Source of the DNA: Peptococcaceae bacterium 1198_IL3148 | Lineage (GTDB): Bacteria; Bacillota; Desulfotomaculia; Desulfotomaculales; Desulfohalotomaculaceae | Assembly (NCBI GenBank): GCA_036763105.1 | Contig: JBAIYS010000001.1 | Coordinates: 124,001 to 188,000 of the forward strand | Reading direction: 5' to 3' | DNA: 64,000 nucleotides | Part shown: positions 43,197 to 51,461 of the stretch, piece by piece | How positions within the stretch are numbered: position 1 is the stretch's first letter | Layout of the letters: every line of letters starts with the position of its first letter | Program-made: the position numbers and the translations under genes | The notes under the pieces: generated by a model | What the model was told of the DNA's origin: nothing | The model's database searches: none | The model's input: the letters and a program-made list of their open reading frames with translations, nothing else

Positions 43197-45793
43197 TGTG
43201 GCAGTGGCTGACCGTAGGCTTGGCGATACAATTGGGCCAGTTCTGTAATTAACGGCATCCGCGGATTACTGGTGGTGCACTGATCTTCAAAGGCCCGCTC
43301 GGCCAGCTCATCCACAACGGCGTTAAACTCGTTGGGTTCAACGCCACATTCAGCAATTGTCCGCGGCATTTCCAACTGTTGCATCAAATTTTCAATGGCA
43401 TTGATCAAGCTGGCCACTCCCTCTTCCGGCGTACTGGCCGGTAGTCCCAGGTGCTTAGCAATTTCTTGGTATTTCATATGGGCCACATAGTATTCATAAT
43501 TGGGGAATGAAACAAATTTGCTGGGCAACGATGCGTTATAGGCAATTACATGGGGCAGCATAATGGCATTGGCCCGGCCATGGGAAATATGAAACTGTCC
43601 CCCAAGTTTATGGGCTAAGCTATGGTTAATACCTAAAAATGCATTGGTAAAGGCCATGCCTGCAATGGTAGAGGCATTGTGCATATGCATACGGGCCTTG
43701 GCATCATCACCGTTGCGATATACAACGGGCAGATATCGAAATACCAACTCTATGGCTTTCATCGCTAACCCATCGGTATAGTCCGATGCCATTGTGGCCA
43801 CATAGGCTTCAATGGCGTGCGTAAGTACATCCATACCGGTGTCGGCAGTGACATTAGGGGGAACGGACATTACAAAATCTGGGTCCACTATGGCCACATC
43901 TGGGGTCAACTCATAATCTGCCAAGGGATATTTAATTTGTTTTCCCTGATCACTGATCACGGTAAAGGCGGTTACCTCTGAGCCGGTGCCGCTGGTGGTG
44001 GGAATGGCCACCAGTTTAACTTTGCGCCCCAACTTTGGATATTTATAGGTGCGCTTACGAATATCCAAAAACTTCAGCCGCAGAAATTCAAATTCCATCT
44101 CTGGATGTTCATAAAACAGCCACATCCCTTTGGCTGCATCAATGGCTGACCCGCCCCCTAAGGCAATGACGGTATCCGGTTTGAAATTGCGCATCACTTC
44201 CACACCCTTAACCACCATTTCCAATGGCGGATCTGGCTCAATCTGATCAAAGACTTCAATGGCCACTTGATTTTGACGTTTTTTCAAATGATACGCAACT
44301 TTATCCACATAACCCAGTTTAGTCATCATCCTATCGGTGACAATTAAGGCCCTCTCTATATCGGGCATTTTTGTCAGGTACTGCACTGAACCGGGCATAA
44401 AGTAAATCCGTTCCGGTATTTTAAACCATTGCATCTTTTCTTTACGCTTTGCCACCCGTTTAACATTAATCAAATTATGGACACTGACGTTAGAGGTGGT
44501 GGAATTGCGCCCATAGGAACCACAACCAAGGGTTAATGAAGGTACATTGGTGTTATACAATTCCCCAATGGCACCATGGGTACAGGGCGAATTGACAATT
44601 ATTCGTCCCACTCTGACGGTATCAGAGAACCTTTGCACAACATCTTTGTTTTCAGAATGAATAACTGCTGAATGCCCTAAGCCACCAAATTCAACCATCT
44701 GCACACATCTTTCAATACCCTGTCGATAGTTGTCCACTACATAATATGCCAACACCGGCGACAACTTTTCCTGGGATAGCGGATAATCCGGCCCCACCCC
44801 CTCAAGGGGTGCCACTAGTATTTTGGTGGTATCGGGCACATTCAAACCCGCCATTTGCGCAATTACCGTCGCTGGCTTTCCCACTATTTGCGGGTTAATA
44901 TGACAGCAGTCTGCACTGGTGGCAATTTTGGTCAACTGTTCCACTTCCGCTGGACTTAAAAAGTAACAGCCATTTTGTTTTAGCAACATTTCTACCCTAT
45001 CGGCCACCGCCCTATCCACAATTACCCCTTGCTCAGAGGCACAGATCAATCCGTTATCAAAGGTTTTGCTAAGAATTAAGTCGGTAATGGCCCGTTCAAT
45101 TTTGGCAGTCTTTTCAATATAACAAGGGACGTTACCAGGGCCAACACCCAATGCTGGTTTGCCAGCGCTATAAGCGGCACACACCAACTTGGCCCCACCG
45201 GTGGCTAAAATTAATGCTACCCCCGGGTGGTGCATTAAAGTTTGGGTGGCTTCAATGGAAGGTTGCTCTATCCATGTAATAAAGTCCTTTGGGGCACCGG
45301 CCTTGAGACCGGCCTCATACATTACACGGGCCGCTTCCACACTACATTGCTGGGCACCGGGATGAAAGCTAAATATTACCGGGTTCCGGGTCTTGGCACA
45401 AATCAGCGCTTTAAACATGGTGGTGGATGTAGGATTGGTTACCGGAATTACTGCTGCCACCACTCCCACTGGCTCTGCCACTTCATAGTAATCTTCTTCC
45501 TCGTTCTCGCTGATAATTCCCACCGTCTTTTGGTATTTAATGCTGTGATAAATATATTCGGTGGCAAAAATATTCTTTGTGATTTTATCCTCATAGACGC
45601 CCTTTTGGGTTTCTGCCACTGCTAATTTTGCCAATTCCATGTGCTTCTCTACCCCCGCCAAGGCCATAGCCCTAACCACGCTATCCACCTGTCCTTGATC
45701 CAGCTTTAAAAAATCCTCTGCAGCCACAGTTGCTTTTTCTACTAACCCATTAATCATGTCCAAAACCTGTGGATTGCTGTTATTATCAGTCAA
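43193..45793 (-). CDS. adhE: Bifunctional acetaldehyde-CoA/alcohol dehydrogenase AdhE
   Basis: An 866-residue fusion that reduces acetyl-CoA to ethanol in two NADH steps (or runs in reverse). The N-terminal CoA-acylating aldehyde dehydrogenase (about 1-440) has the catalytic Cys in FDNGLICASEQGVIVD near 245. The C-terminal iron alcohol dehydrogenase (about 455-866) has ALGGGSAIDAAKG near 545, PTTSGTGSEVTAF near 600, and metal-binding DVLTHAIEAY and GINHSLAHKLGGQFHISHG. Start is TTG at 45793 after GGAGGTG. Its upstream region contains TTGTGAATTTTTT, faintly Rex-like. Monocistronic. Confidence 0.95.
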   Translation of the reverse strand: MTDNNSNPQVLDMINGLVEKATVAAEDFLKLDQGQVDSVVRAMALAGVEKHMELAKLAVAETQKGVYEDKITKNIFATEYIYHSIKYQKTVGIISENEEEDYYEVAEPVGVVAAVIPVTNPTSTTMFKALICAKTRNPVIFSFHPGAQQCSVEAARVMYEAGLKAGAPKDFITWIEQPSIEATQTLMHHPGVALILATGGAKLVCAAYSAGKPALGVGPGNVPCYIEKTAKIERAITDLILSKTFDNGLICASEQGVIVDRAVADRVEMLLKQNGCYFLSPAEVEQLTKIATSADCCHINPQIVGKPATVIAQMAGLNVPDTTKILVAPLEGVGPDYPLSQEKLSPVLAYYVVDNYRQGIERCVQMVEFGGLGHSAVIHSENKDVVQRFSDTVRVGRIIVNSPCTHGAIGELYNTNVPSLTLGCGSYGRNSTTSNVSVHNLINVKRVAKRKEKMQWFKIPERIYFMPGSVQYLTKMPDIERALIVTDRMMTKLGYVDKVAYHLKKRQNQVAIEVFDQIEPDPPLEMVVKGVEVMRNFKPDTVIALGGGSAIDAAKGMWLFYEHPEMEFEFLRLKFLDIRKRTYKYPKLGRKVKLVAIPTTSGTGSEVTAFTVISDQGKQIKYPLADYELTPDVAIVDPDFVMSVPPNVTADTGMDVLTHAIEAYVATMASDYTDGLAMKAIELVFRYLPVVYRNGDDAKARMHMHNASTIAGMAFTNAFLGINHSLAHKLGGQFHISHGRANAIMLPHVIAYNASLPSKFVSFPNYEYYVAHMKYQEIAKHLGLPASTPEEGVASLINAIENLMQQLEMPRTIAECGVEPNEFNAVVDELAERAFEDQCTTSNPRMPLITELAQLYRQAYGQPLPQ

Positions 45794-45910
45794 TTATGGT
45801 CACCTCCAACACAGTAGACATCGTTTATTTCATAACTATTTTTTACTAAAATTAATAAAGCTATGTAAGTTTTACGCTGCACGAATTTTGTGAATTTTTT
45901 AATCAACCAG

Positions 45911-45939
45911 TTGTAATTATATAGCAATTGGGTTATAAT
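45911..45939 (+). promoter_or_regulatory. Sigma-A-type promoter of the zinc-ribbon gene
   Basis: TTGTAA (45911-45916), 17 nt, TATAAT (45934-45939) is a near-consensus vegetative promoter about 60 nt upstream of the zinc-ribbon protein start. Confidence 0.6.
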
Positions 45940-45998
45940 CAAGGTGCCTCTATAGTTTAATTAACCTTAGGGAGTATTATTACAAGTGGGAGAGATCC

Positions 45999-46295
45999 TT
46001 GGTGTATTCAGACAAAGCCTTAACTTGCAGAGATTGTGGCGAAGAGTTCATCTTCACAGCCGGCGAACAAGAATTTTATGCTGAGAAGGGCCTACAAAAC
46101 GAACCAGTACGTTGCCCTGGCTGCAGAGCAGCCCGTAAACAAAGAAACAATGGTAACGGTCGTCCTCGTCAGCAGCGTGAAATGCACACAGCAATATGTG
46201 CAGAATGTGGTGTAGAAACTCAAGTGCCATTCCGCCCAAGCGGAGATCGTCCGGTATATTGCCGTGACTGCTTTAACGCTAGCAGACGTTACTAA
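45999..46295 (+). CDS. Double zinc-ribbon protein (zf-trcl type)
   Basis: A 98-residue protein. The N-terminal half LTCRDCGEEFIFTAGEQEFY and RCPGCRAARKQ form one treble-clef-like zinc ribbon known from short Firmicute proteins; the C-terminal half TAICAECGVETQVPF and VYCRDCFNASR forms a second. The basic linker RKQRNNGNGRPRQQR may bind nucleic acid. TTG at 45999 lies 4 nt from GGGAGAG; GTG at 46002 is equally possible. It has its own promoter and terminator, thus a separate transcript. Function unknown. Confidence 0.78.
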   Translation: MVYSDKALTCRDCGEEFIFTAGEQEFYAEKGLQNEPVRCPGCRAARKQRNNGNGRPRQQREMHTAICAECGVETQVPFRPSGDRPVYCRDCFNASRRY

Positions 46296-46310
46296 GCATA
46301 GATAATGTAA

Positions 46311-46337
46311 AAACCCAGGTCCTTTGACCTGGGTTTT
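46311..46337 (+). terminator. Terminator after zinc-ribbon gene
   Basis: AAACCCAGGTC and GACCTGGGTTT form an 11-bp stem with loop CTTT followed by TTTTT. It also lies 12 nt downstream of the minus-strand 46349 gene. Confidence 0.88.
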
Positions 46338-46348
46338 TTTATATTTGA

Positions 46349-46546
46349 TTATTTTCTCATTTCTTTTACAGTAACCTGCATGTTGGTGTTATTTAATTTG
46401 GTCCATATTATAGAAATCATTTGATAGTCTTCTCTGTCTGCCAATTCATCAGCGTAAGCCACCGCAGCGTCTTCGCTATCAAATACTGCCACATCATCGG
46501 GCTCATTATTGTAAATCTTAACCACGCTATATACTGACTGACTCAA
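46349..46546 (-). CDS. Hypothetical protein, last gene of small-gene block
   Basis: A 65-residue protein (SQSVYSVVKIYNNEPDDVAV ...) with strand-helix-strand pattern and a helix DSEDAAVAYADELADRE. Start is TTG at 46546, overlapping the upstream gene's stop (TTGA), with GGGAG about 9 nt before. Family not recognised. Confidence 0.5.
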   Translation of the reverse strand: MSQSVYSVVKIYNNEPDDVAVFDSEDAAVAYADELADREDYQMISIIWTKLNNTNMQVTVKEMRK

Positions 46547-46728
46547 CTGTTCTCACTCCCCCCATTATAATCAGTACAATCTTTCAAATAAGCTTTAAGG
46601 GAATCCAAAGCCGTTTGCATGCCATCGGCAACACCCTCGTTATACTCGCTGACCCTCTGCTCTCTGGTATAGTGAATATATACTATTGTGTCGTTCTCCC
46701 ATTTTTGCAATGCTTCCAGTATCGTCAT
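46543..46728 (-). CDS. Hypothetical protein of small-gene block
   Basis: A 61-residue acidic, helical protein beginning MTILEALQKWENDTIVYIHY. ATG follows GGGGG by 7 nt. It overlaps the next gene by 4 nt and lies 15 nt after the HTH-like gene, so the three genes are likely translated together. No family recognised. Confidence 0.5.
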   Translation of the reverse strand: MTILEALQKWENDTIVYIHYTREQRVSEYNEGVADGMQTALDSLKAYLKDCTDYNGGSENS

Positions 46729-46743
46729 CTGTCAGCCCCCATG

Positions 46744-47238
46744 TTAAGGTCGCTTTTTAGCAATAATATGTACCAAGCCGTCTGCAGCATCAAGGGTTTT
46801 TACTATGTTTTCCTTAAAACTTCTGTAGGCTTCAACCTCTTGGGTTTGTTGCTGCATTTCATATAATAGTTCCCTGACTTTGCTGTCATAATCTAATATT
46901 ATTTCTTTAACCTGATCCAATGACATTTGATCTAGCTGGTTAATAATGCTATCGCTAATCTGCCCCACTTCTAAAACCAATTTACTGGCCGCCCCATCGC
47001 CCACATAAATATAAGCGGTGGGCAATAAAGGATTGTCGTTCTCTCTAGCGATAATCAGTCCCTGATCCTTTAATTGATCAATAACCTTCCCCACCAGTTC
47101 CACCGTCATTCCCAGATGGTAGGCAATGGTCTCCAGATCTTGAGCACAAACACCATTAATGGAATTGTCCCTGATGTATATAGATACCCGCTGCAATAAT
47201 CCCTTACTAACGGGTCTCTCTTTTCTTCTCGCAGCCAT
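46744..47238 (-). CDS. Putative winged-helix protein with C-terminal coiled coil
   Basis: A 164-residue protein. Residues about 10-75 read as a winged-helix: GVCAQDLETIAYHLGMTVELVG ... IDQLKDQGLIIAR, followed by a strand pair with IYVG. Residues 95-150 form a helical region (SIINQLDQMSLDQVKEIILD, then YEMQQQTQEVEAYRSFKE) likely coiled coil. ATG has GGGAGG 5 nt upstream. It may be the regulator of its block (inference). It ends before the 46543 gene by 15 nt. Confidence 0.55.
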   Translation of the reverse strand: MAARRKERPVSKGLLQRVSIYIRDNSINGVCAQDLETIAYHLGMTVELVGKVIDQLKDQGLIIARENDNPLLPTAYIYVGDGAASKLVLEVGQISDSIINQLDQMSLDQVKEIILDYDSKVRELLYEMQQQTQEVEAYRSFKENIVKTLDAADGLVHIIAKKRP

Positions 47239-47257
47239 AATTTCCTCCCGGCAAATT

Positions 47258-47701
47258 TTATTCAGGCCAGGTTGCTCCTTCAGCCTTTTTAAACTCTACA
47301 TCCCACAATACCGAAAACTTCAAGTTTCCATCATCCCAGTTACTGGGCATTACTGGCTGGTCCACCACCATCACATCAAATTTCTTCTTTGCCTCGGGAT
47401 CACTGAACATTTTGCCAGCACCTTGTTGATCAAAGGCGATGGGCAAACGCAGTCCGGTATGCCAAGTAAGCAGTAAGAAATACAAGTGATTTTCACTATC
47501 GTAAGCCCATTTCCACAAATATTCTCCATCTGCCAATTCCAAAGCCCCGGTCCATTGGGGGTTGCCAATAATCATGGTGGTTCTGGTATATTCTTGGCCG
47601 TTCTCTTCGTAAGCCAATTCTGCCCAGGCTCCAAAATCTGGGCTGTAAGCAGCACCACCGTACTCTTCAATAATTTCTTCAATAGACTGCTGTAGTTTCA
47701 T
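47258..47701 (-). CDS. Hypothetical protein, first gene of small-gene block
   Basis: A 147-residue acidic protein rich in Trp and Tyr (GNPQWTGALELADGEYLWKWAY, LTWHTGLRLPIAF), beta-rich. ATG has AGGAGG 6 nt upstream. It is followed after 19 nt by the HTH-like gene and two more small genes on the same strand. I recognise no family. Confidence 0.5.
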   Translation of the reverse strand: MKLQQSIEEIIEEYGGAAYSPDFGAWAELAYEENGQEYTRTTMIIGNPQWTGALELADGEYLWKWAYDSENHLYFLLLTWHTGLRLPIAFDQQGAGKMFSDPEAKKKFDVMVVDQPVMPSNWDDGNLKFSVLWDVEFKKAEGATWPE

Positions 47702-47841
47702 TAATATCCTCCTAGTCTTGTCATTAATTTTACTATGTTAAATGTACCATATAGTAACTAATGCTACCATAAAATCAACAAGTTTCAAACCATCTAGATA
47801 TTGTAAGTATTTCCATATTTAATGCCCACATACCGAACTCA

Positions 47842-48189
47842 TCAATTATCAATTTGCATGGCCTGCACAGTATGAAAATCGCTTTCATTTAATCCCCGAA
47901 TTGACAATGTATCGGTGGCATCATCCCAAGTGATTTTCACATCTAATTGATCTTTGTATGGGCTAACATCTACTTTAGCTTGCCTCATCCAATCATCAGT
48001 TACATGCACCAAGATTAATTCAAACTTGTGGTTACGAAACAACTTAAAACGGGCAGCACCTACAATGCTATAGAACAAGGTTACTTCTTTCACATCATTA
48101 TTAAAAAACTCTTCATCTTTTATAGTAAACTCTACCACACCCTGTTGATCGGTTTTATCCACAAGTAACTTGGAATAGTCAGTTAACAT
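47842..48189 (-). CDS. Hypothetical protein
   Basis: A 115-residue acidic, beta-rich protein (VVEFTIKDEEFFNNDVKEV ... ITWDDATDTLSIRGLNES). ATG has GGGG 7 nt upstream. It is separated from the 47258-47701 gene by 140 nt with no clear terminator. I recognise no family. Confidence 0.5.
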   Translation of the reverse strand: MLTDYSKLLVDKTDQQGVVEFTIKDEEFFNNDVKEVTLFYSIVGAARFKLFRNHKFELILVHVTDDWMRQAKVDVSPYKDQLDVKITWDDATDTLSIRGLNESDFHTVQAMQIDN

Positions 48190-48273
48190 TTACAAGCCCC
48201 CTTAATTATTGTTTCAAGATTTAATATTTTGACACCGTGACAATAATATCCTTTAAATATATATTTTTTACCC

Positions 48274-48302
48274 TTGCTTTTTTCGACACTATACGGCATA
48301 AT
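48274..48302 (+). promoter_or_regulatory. Promoter of the ferredoxin gene
   Basis: TTGCTT (48274-48279), 17 nt, CATAAT (48297-48302) is a plausible sigma-A promoter about 54 nt before the ferredoxin start. Confidence 0.45.
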
Positions 48303-48355
48303 TTAGTTGTTGCTTGTCTAACTAGTTATATAACTATAGGGAGGTTGATGTTGAA

Positions 48356-48544
48356 ATGTTCATGGTAAATTTAAACAATGACAAATGTGATGGCTGTGGT
48401 TCTTGTGTAGATCCATGCCCAGCTCGTATTCTGGAAATGGTTGACGGTAAAGCAGAAGTAACTGGTGATGCTGCTGACTGCATGGGTTGCGAAACCTGTG
48501 TTGGCATTTGCCCTAACGAATGCTACACCATCCAAGAGCTATAA
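48356..48544 (+). CDS. Small 2[4Fe-4S] ferredoxin
   Basis: A 62-residue ferredoxin. Two cluster motifs are present: CDGCGSCVDPCP and CMGCETCVGICP, both CxxCxxCxxxCP. It carries low-potential electrons to partner enzymes such as hydrogenases and AOR. ATG at 48356 follows GGGAGG at 11 nt. It has its own promoter and terminator. Confidence 0.93.
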   Translation: MFMVNLNNDKCDGCGSCVDPCPARILEMVDGKAEVTGDAADCMGCETCVGICPNECYTIQEL

Positions 48545-48563
48545 AAATATTTAGTGATTTACC

Positions 48564-48594
48564 AAGGGGCTGAGAATAATATTCTCAGCCCCTT
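48564..48594 (+). terminator. Terminator after ferredoxin gene
   Basis: AAGGGGCTGAGAAT and ATTCTCAGCCCCTT form a perfect 14-bp stem with AAT loop, followed by an AT-rich stretch. Confidence 0.8.
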
Positions 48595-49058
48595 ATATTT
48601 ATATCAATATACGCTATCTATACAGTAATAATTTATGAACTGCATTAAAAATTATTTAATTACCCAATAATATTAATTTTTTAAGTCTTGTGATAGTGAC
48701 TACAACATACAATTTCACCTGCAATTATTATAAAGTAATTTTTACTTTACATTTGTAAAGAAATCATTTATTTTAAATAATGGCACTTCTGCATTTAACA
48801 AAAAAAGTTTATTGTAAAATACAAAATTTAAAGGGTTTTTAGCTTTAATGTCTAATAATTATTAAGAAAATTCGTTAAATGCATTTAAAATAATATATAA
48901 TTACCAACCTATTGTGAATAACTTAACTTAATTCATATTTTTTTTCTTTAATAAATAAATACTTAATAAAGCTAAAATCAGTGCGGCCTTAACAAATAAT
49001 TAATAGAGGCATTGGCTTAGTTAGCCAAATAACACTTCAATGTAAGGGAGGAGAGCAA
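48595..49058. other. Long AT-rich upstream region of the hydrogenase operon
   Basis: About 460 nt without a gene, strikingly AT-rich. It contains a dyad CTTTACATTTGTAAAG near 48744, short A/T tracts, and a TATAAT at 48896-48901 without a good -35. The hydrogenase SD (GGGAGG, near 49047) is at its end. I see no known riboswitch or small RNA. Confidence 0.5.
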
Positions 49059-50615
49059 ATGGATAAGCAAAAAGGGCTCAACAAAGAAATGACCCGCCGC
49101 GGCTTCCTTAAGCTATTTGGAGGCTTAGGTTTGGTCGGTGCAACAGCCACTCTGTCTGGTTGTTCCAAAGAGCCTATGGGTGGTGAAGGTTGGATGCCAC
49201 AACAATACCAAGTCGCAGCCAGCAACTACCCAACCCAAGTACGGGGACGTATCCCCATTGACCCCATGAGTCCTTCCATTATGAGGGACGATGAAAAATG
49301 CATTCTCTGTGGCCAGTGCTTGGAAGTATGTCAAAATGTACAAACAGTTTTCGGCTACTATGAGCTGCCCGTTGTAAACGACACCATTTGCGTTAACTGT
49401 GGTCAGTGCACACTATGGTGCCCCACCGCAGCCATCACTGAAAAGGATGACACCCAAAGGGTATTGGATGCCATTGAAGACCCTGAAAAAATTGTCATCG
49501 TACAAACTGCACCGGCCACCAGAGTTGGCTTGGGTGAAGAGTTTGGCTTACCTGCAGGAACCTGGGTAGAAGGCCAACAAGTGGCCGCCTTAAAGCAACT
49601 GGGTTTTGACAAAGTGTTCGACACTAACTTTACTGCAGACTTAACCATCATGGAGGAAGGTACCGAGTTAATTAACAGGATAACCGGTAAGAGCGATGCA
49701 CCGCTACCACAATTTACATCCTGTAGTCCCGGTTGGGTTAAGTTCTGTGAATACTATTACCCCGACCTATTACCAAATATGTCTTCTGCCAAGTCACCAC
49801 AACAAATGTTTGGTGCGGTACTTAAGACCTATTATGCGAAGAAAATGAACATCGATCCAGAGAAAATCTTTTCGGTATCCATCATGCCCTGTACCGCTAA
49901 GAAATTCGAATGCCAACGTCCAGAATTCAATTCTGCTGGTAAATATTGGAATAAGGAAGAAATACGGGACGTGGATGCAGTATTAACCGTTAGGGAATTG
50001 GCTCGGATGATTAAAGCCAAGGGGATTGATTTACCAAATTTACCAGAAGAAAAGTACGACCCAGTACTGGGCGAAGGTTCTGGGGCAGGTTTAATATTTG
50101 GTAACACCGGTGGCGTTATGGAAGCTGCTGTCCGTACTGCCTACTTTGTACTAACTGAACAGGATGTCCCCGATTTATTGTTTGATCTAAAACCAATTCG
50201 TGGTTTGGACGGCATCAAAGAAGCCGCACTGGATGTACCTGGTGTGGGTACCATCAAAGTGGCTGTGGTGCACGGTCTCAGCAATGCCAGACCTATATTG
50301 GAAGCGGTTCGCCGCGGTGAATCTCCATATCACTTTATTGAGTTTATGTGTTGCCCCGGTGGCTGTATTGCCGGTGGTGGCCAACCACGTACAGCACTGC
50401 CACCTTCCGACGAAGTGCGTGCAGCACGTATCGCCACTATGTATGGTAAGGATGCCTCTTATAACCGTGAACATCGCCTAAGCCATGAAAACTCAGAGGT
50501 ATTGACGCTGTATAATGATTTCCTTGAGCATCCAATTAGTCATTTAGCTCACGAATTACTGCATACTACCTACACTGATAGGGGCAACAAGCTTAAGGCG
50601 AAAAAATTAAGCTAA
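49059..50615 (+). CDS. Tat-exported lipoprotein [FeFe] hydrogenase, catalytic subunit
   Basis: A 518-residue [FeFe] hydrogenase with an N-terminal twin-arginine signal (TRRGFLK, R13-R14) followed by a hydrophobic stretch and a lipobox LSGC (C35). It has two [4Fe-4S] motifs (C81/C84/C87/C91 and C111/C114/C117/C121) and H-cluster cysteines in TSCSPGW (C222), MPCTAKKFE (C278) and FMCCPGGCIAGGGQP (C432, C436). It would oxidise or evolve H2 outside the membrane and pass electrons to the iron-sulfur and membrane subunits encoded next. Start ATG follows GGGAGGAG. No maturation genes are within the window. Confidence 0.95.
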   Translation: MDKQKGLNKEMTRRGFLKLFGGLGLVGATATLSGCSKEPMGGEGWMPQQYQVAASNYPTQVRGRIPIDPMSPSIMRDDEKCILCGQCLEVCQNVQTVFGYYELPVVNDTICVNCGQCTLWCPTAAITEKDDTQRVLDAIEDPEKIVIVQTAPATRVGLGEEFGLPAGTWVEGQQVAALKQLGFDKVFDTNFTADLTIMEEGTELINRITGKSDAPLPQFTSCSPGWVKFCEYYYPDLLPNMSSAKSPQQMFGAVLKTYYAKKMNIDPEKIFSVSIMPCTAKKFECQRPEFNSAGKYWNKEEIRDVDAVLTVRELARMIKAKGIDLPNLPEEKYDPVLGEGSGAGLIFGNTGGVMEAAVRTAYFVLTEQDVPDLLFDLKPIRGLDGIKEAALDVPGVGTIKVAVVHGLSNARPILEAVRRGESPYHFIEFMCCPGGCIAGGGQPRTALPPSDEVRAARIATMYGKDASYNREHRLSHENSEVLTLYNDFLEHPISHLAHELLHTTYTDRGNKLKAKKLS

Positions 50616-50640
50616 CCAATGATCGGGAGGTGAAAAAAAC

Positions 50641-51423
50641 ATGAGTAAAGGTGTATTGGTTGATTTAACCAAATGTGTTGGCTGCGGTAGTTGTACTGTT
50701 GCCTGTAAATTATGGAATAAAAGAGAATTTGATAAAGACTCACCGGCAGTGGGCCTGAACCCACAATTGGACGACCAAAACTGGACCACCGTATCCTTTA
50801 ATGAAGTACAAAAGGATGGTCAACCGGTTTGGCGTTTTGTCAAACAACAGTGTTTGCACTGCGAACATCCGGCCTGTGCATCTGCTTGTTTTGCTAAAGC
50901 ATTTCAAAAGACACCAGAGGGGCCAGTTATTTACTACCCTCATCTATGCGTTGGTTGTCGTTATTGTATGCTTGCTTGTCCATTTGATATTCCTAAGTTT
51001 GAATGGGATAAATCTTTCCCATTGGTTACCAAATGTCAAATGTGTTCAACCAAAGTTGCCGAAGGCCAAGCTCCAGCCTGTGTTAGTGTTTGCCCAACCG
51101 ATGTAATGACCTTTGGCGAACGGGATGAACTGTTGGCACTGGCTAAGAAAACTATTGATAGTGACAACAGATATGTAAAACATATTTATGGAGAAAACGA
51201 AGCCGGCGGTACCAACTGGATTTATATTTCAGACATTCCCTTTGAAGAGTTAGGTTTCCGTACCGACGTTACAACTAGGCCGATACCTGAATACAGTCAT
51301 GATTTCCTGAAGTATACTCCGGCGGTGGCTATTAGTTGGGGTGCTCTTTTGACTGGTCTATACGCCTATACTAAACGGCGGAATAAAATTGCTAAGGAAG
51401 AAAATAAAGATGTACCTATGTAG
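50641..51423 (+). CDS. Four-cluster iron-sulfur subunit of the exported hydrogenase
   Basis: A 260-residue DmsB/HybA-type ferredoxin subunit. Cluster motifs: CVGCGSCTVACK near 12, CLHCEHPACASAC near 77, CVGCRYCMLACP near 108, CQMCSTKVAEGQAPACVSVCP near 135 (the four [4Fe-4S] set). A C-terminal hydrophobic helix (PAVAISWGALLTGLYAYT) may anchor it. No Tat signal is visible at its own N-terminus, so it might be co-exported with the catalytic subunit. It starts 26 nt after hydA. A DmsC/NrfD partner follows. Confidence 0.9.
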   Translation: MSKGVLVDLTKCVGCGSCTVACKLWNKREFDKDSPAVGLNPQLDDQNWTTVSFNEVQKDGQPVWRFVKQQCLHCEHPACASACFAKAFQKTPEGPVIYYPHLCVGCRYCMLACPFDIPKFEWDKSFPLVTKCQMCSTKVAEGQAPACVSVCPTDVMTFGERDELLALAKKTIDSDNRYVKHIYGENEAGGTNWIYISDIPFEELGFRTDVTTRPIPEYSHDFLKYTPAVAISWGALLTGLYAYTKRRNKIAKEENKDVPM

Positions 51424-51461
51424 GCCACAAAACTTAAAAATAACTTTAAGGGGGTAGAACA

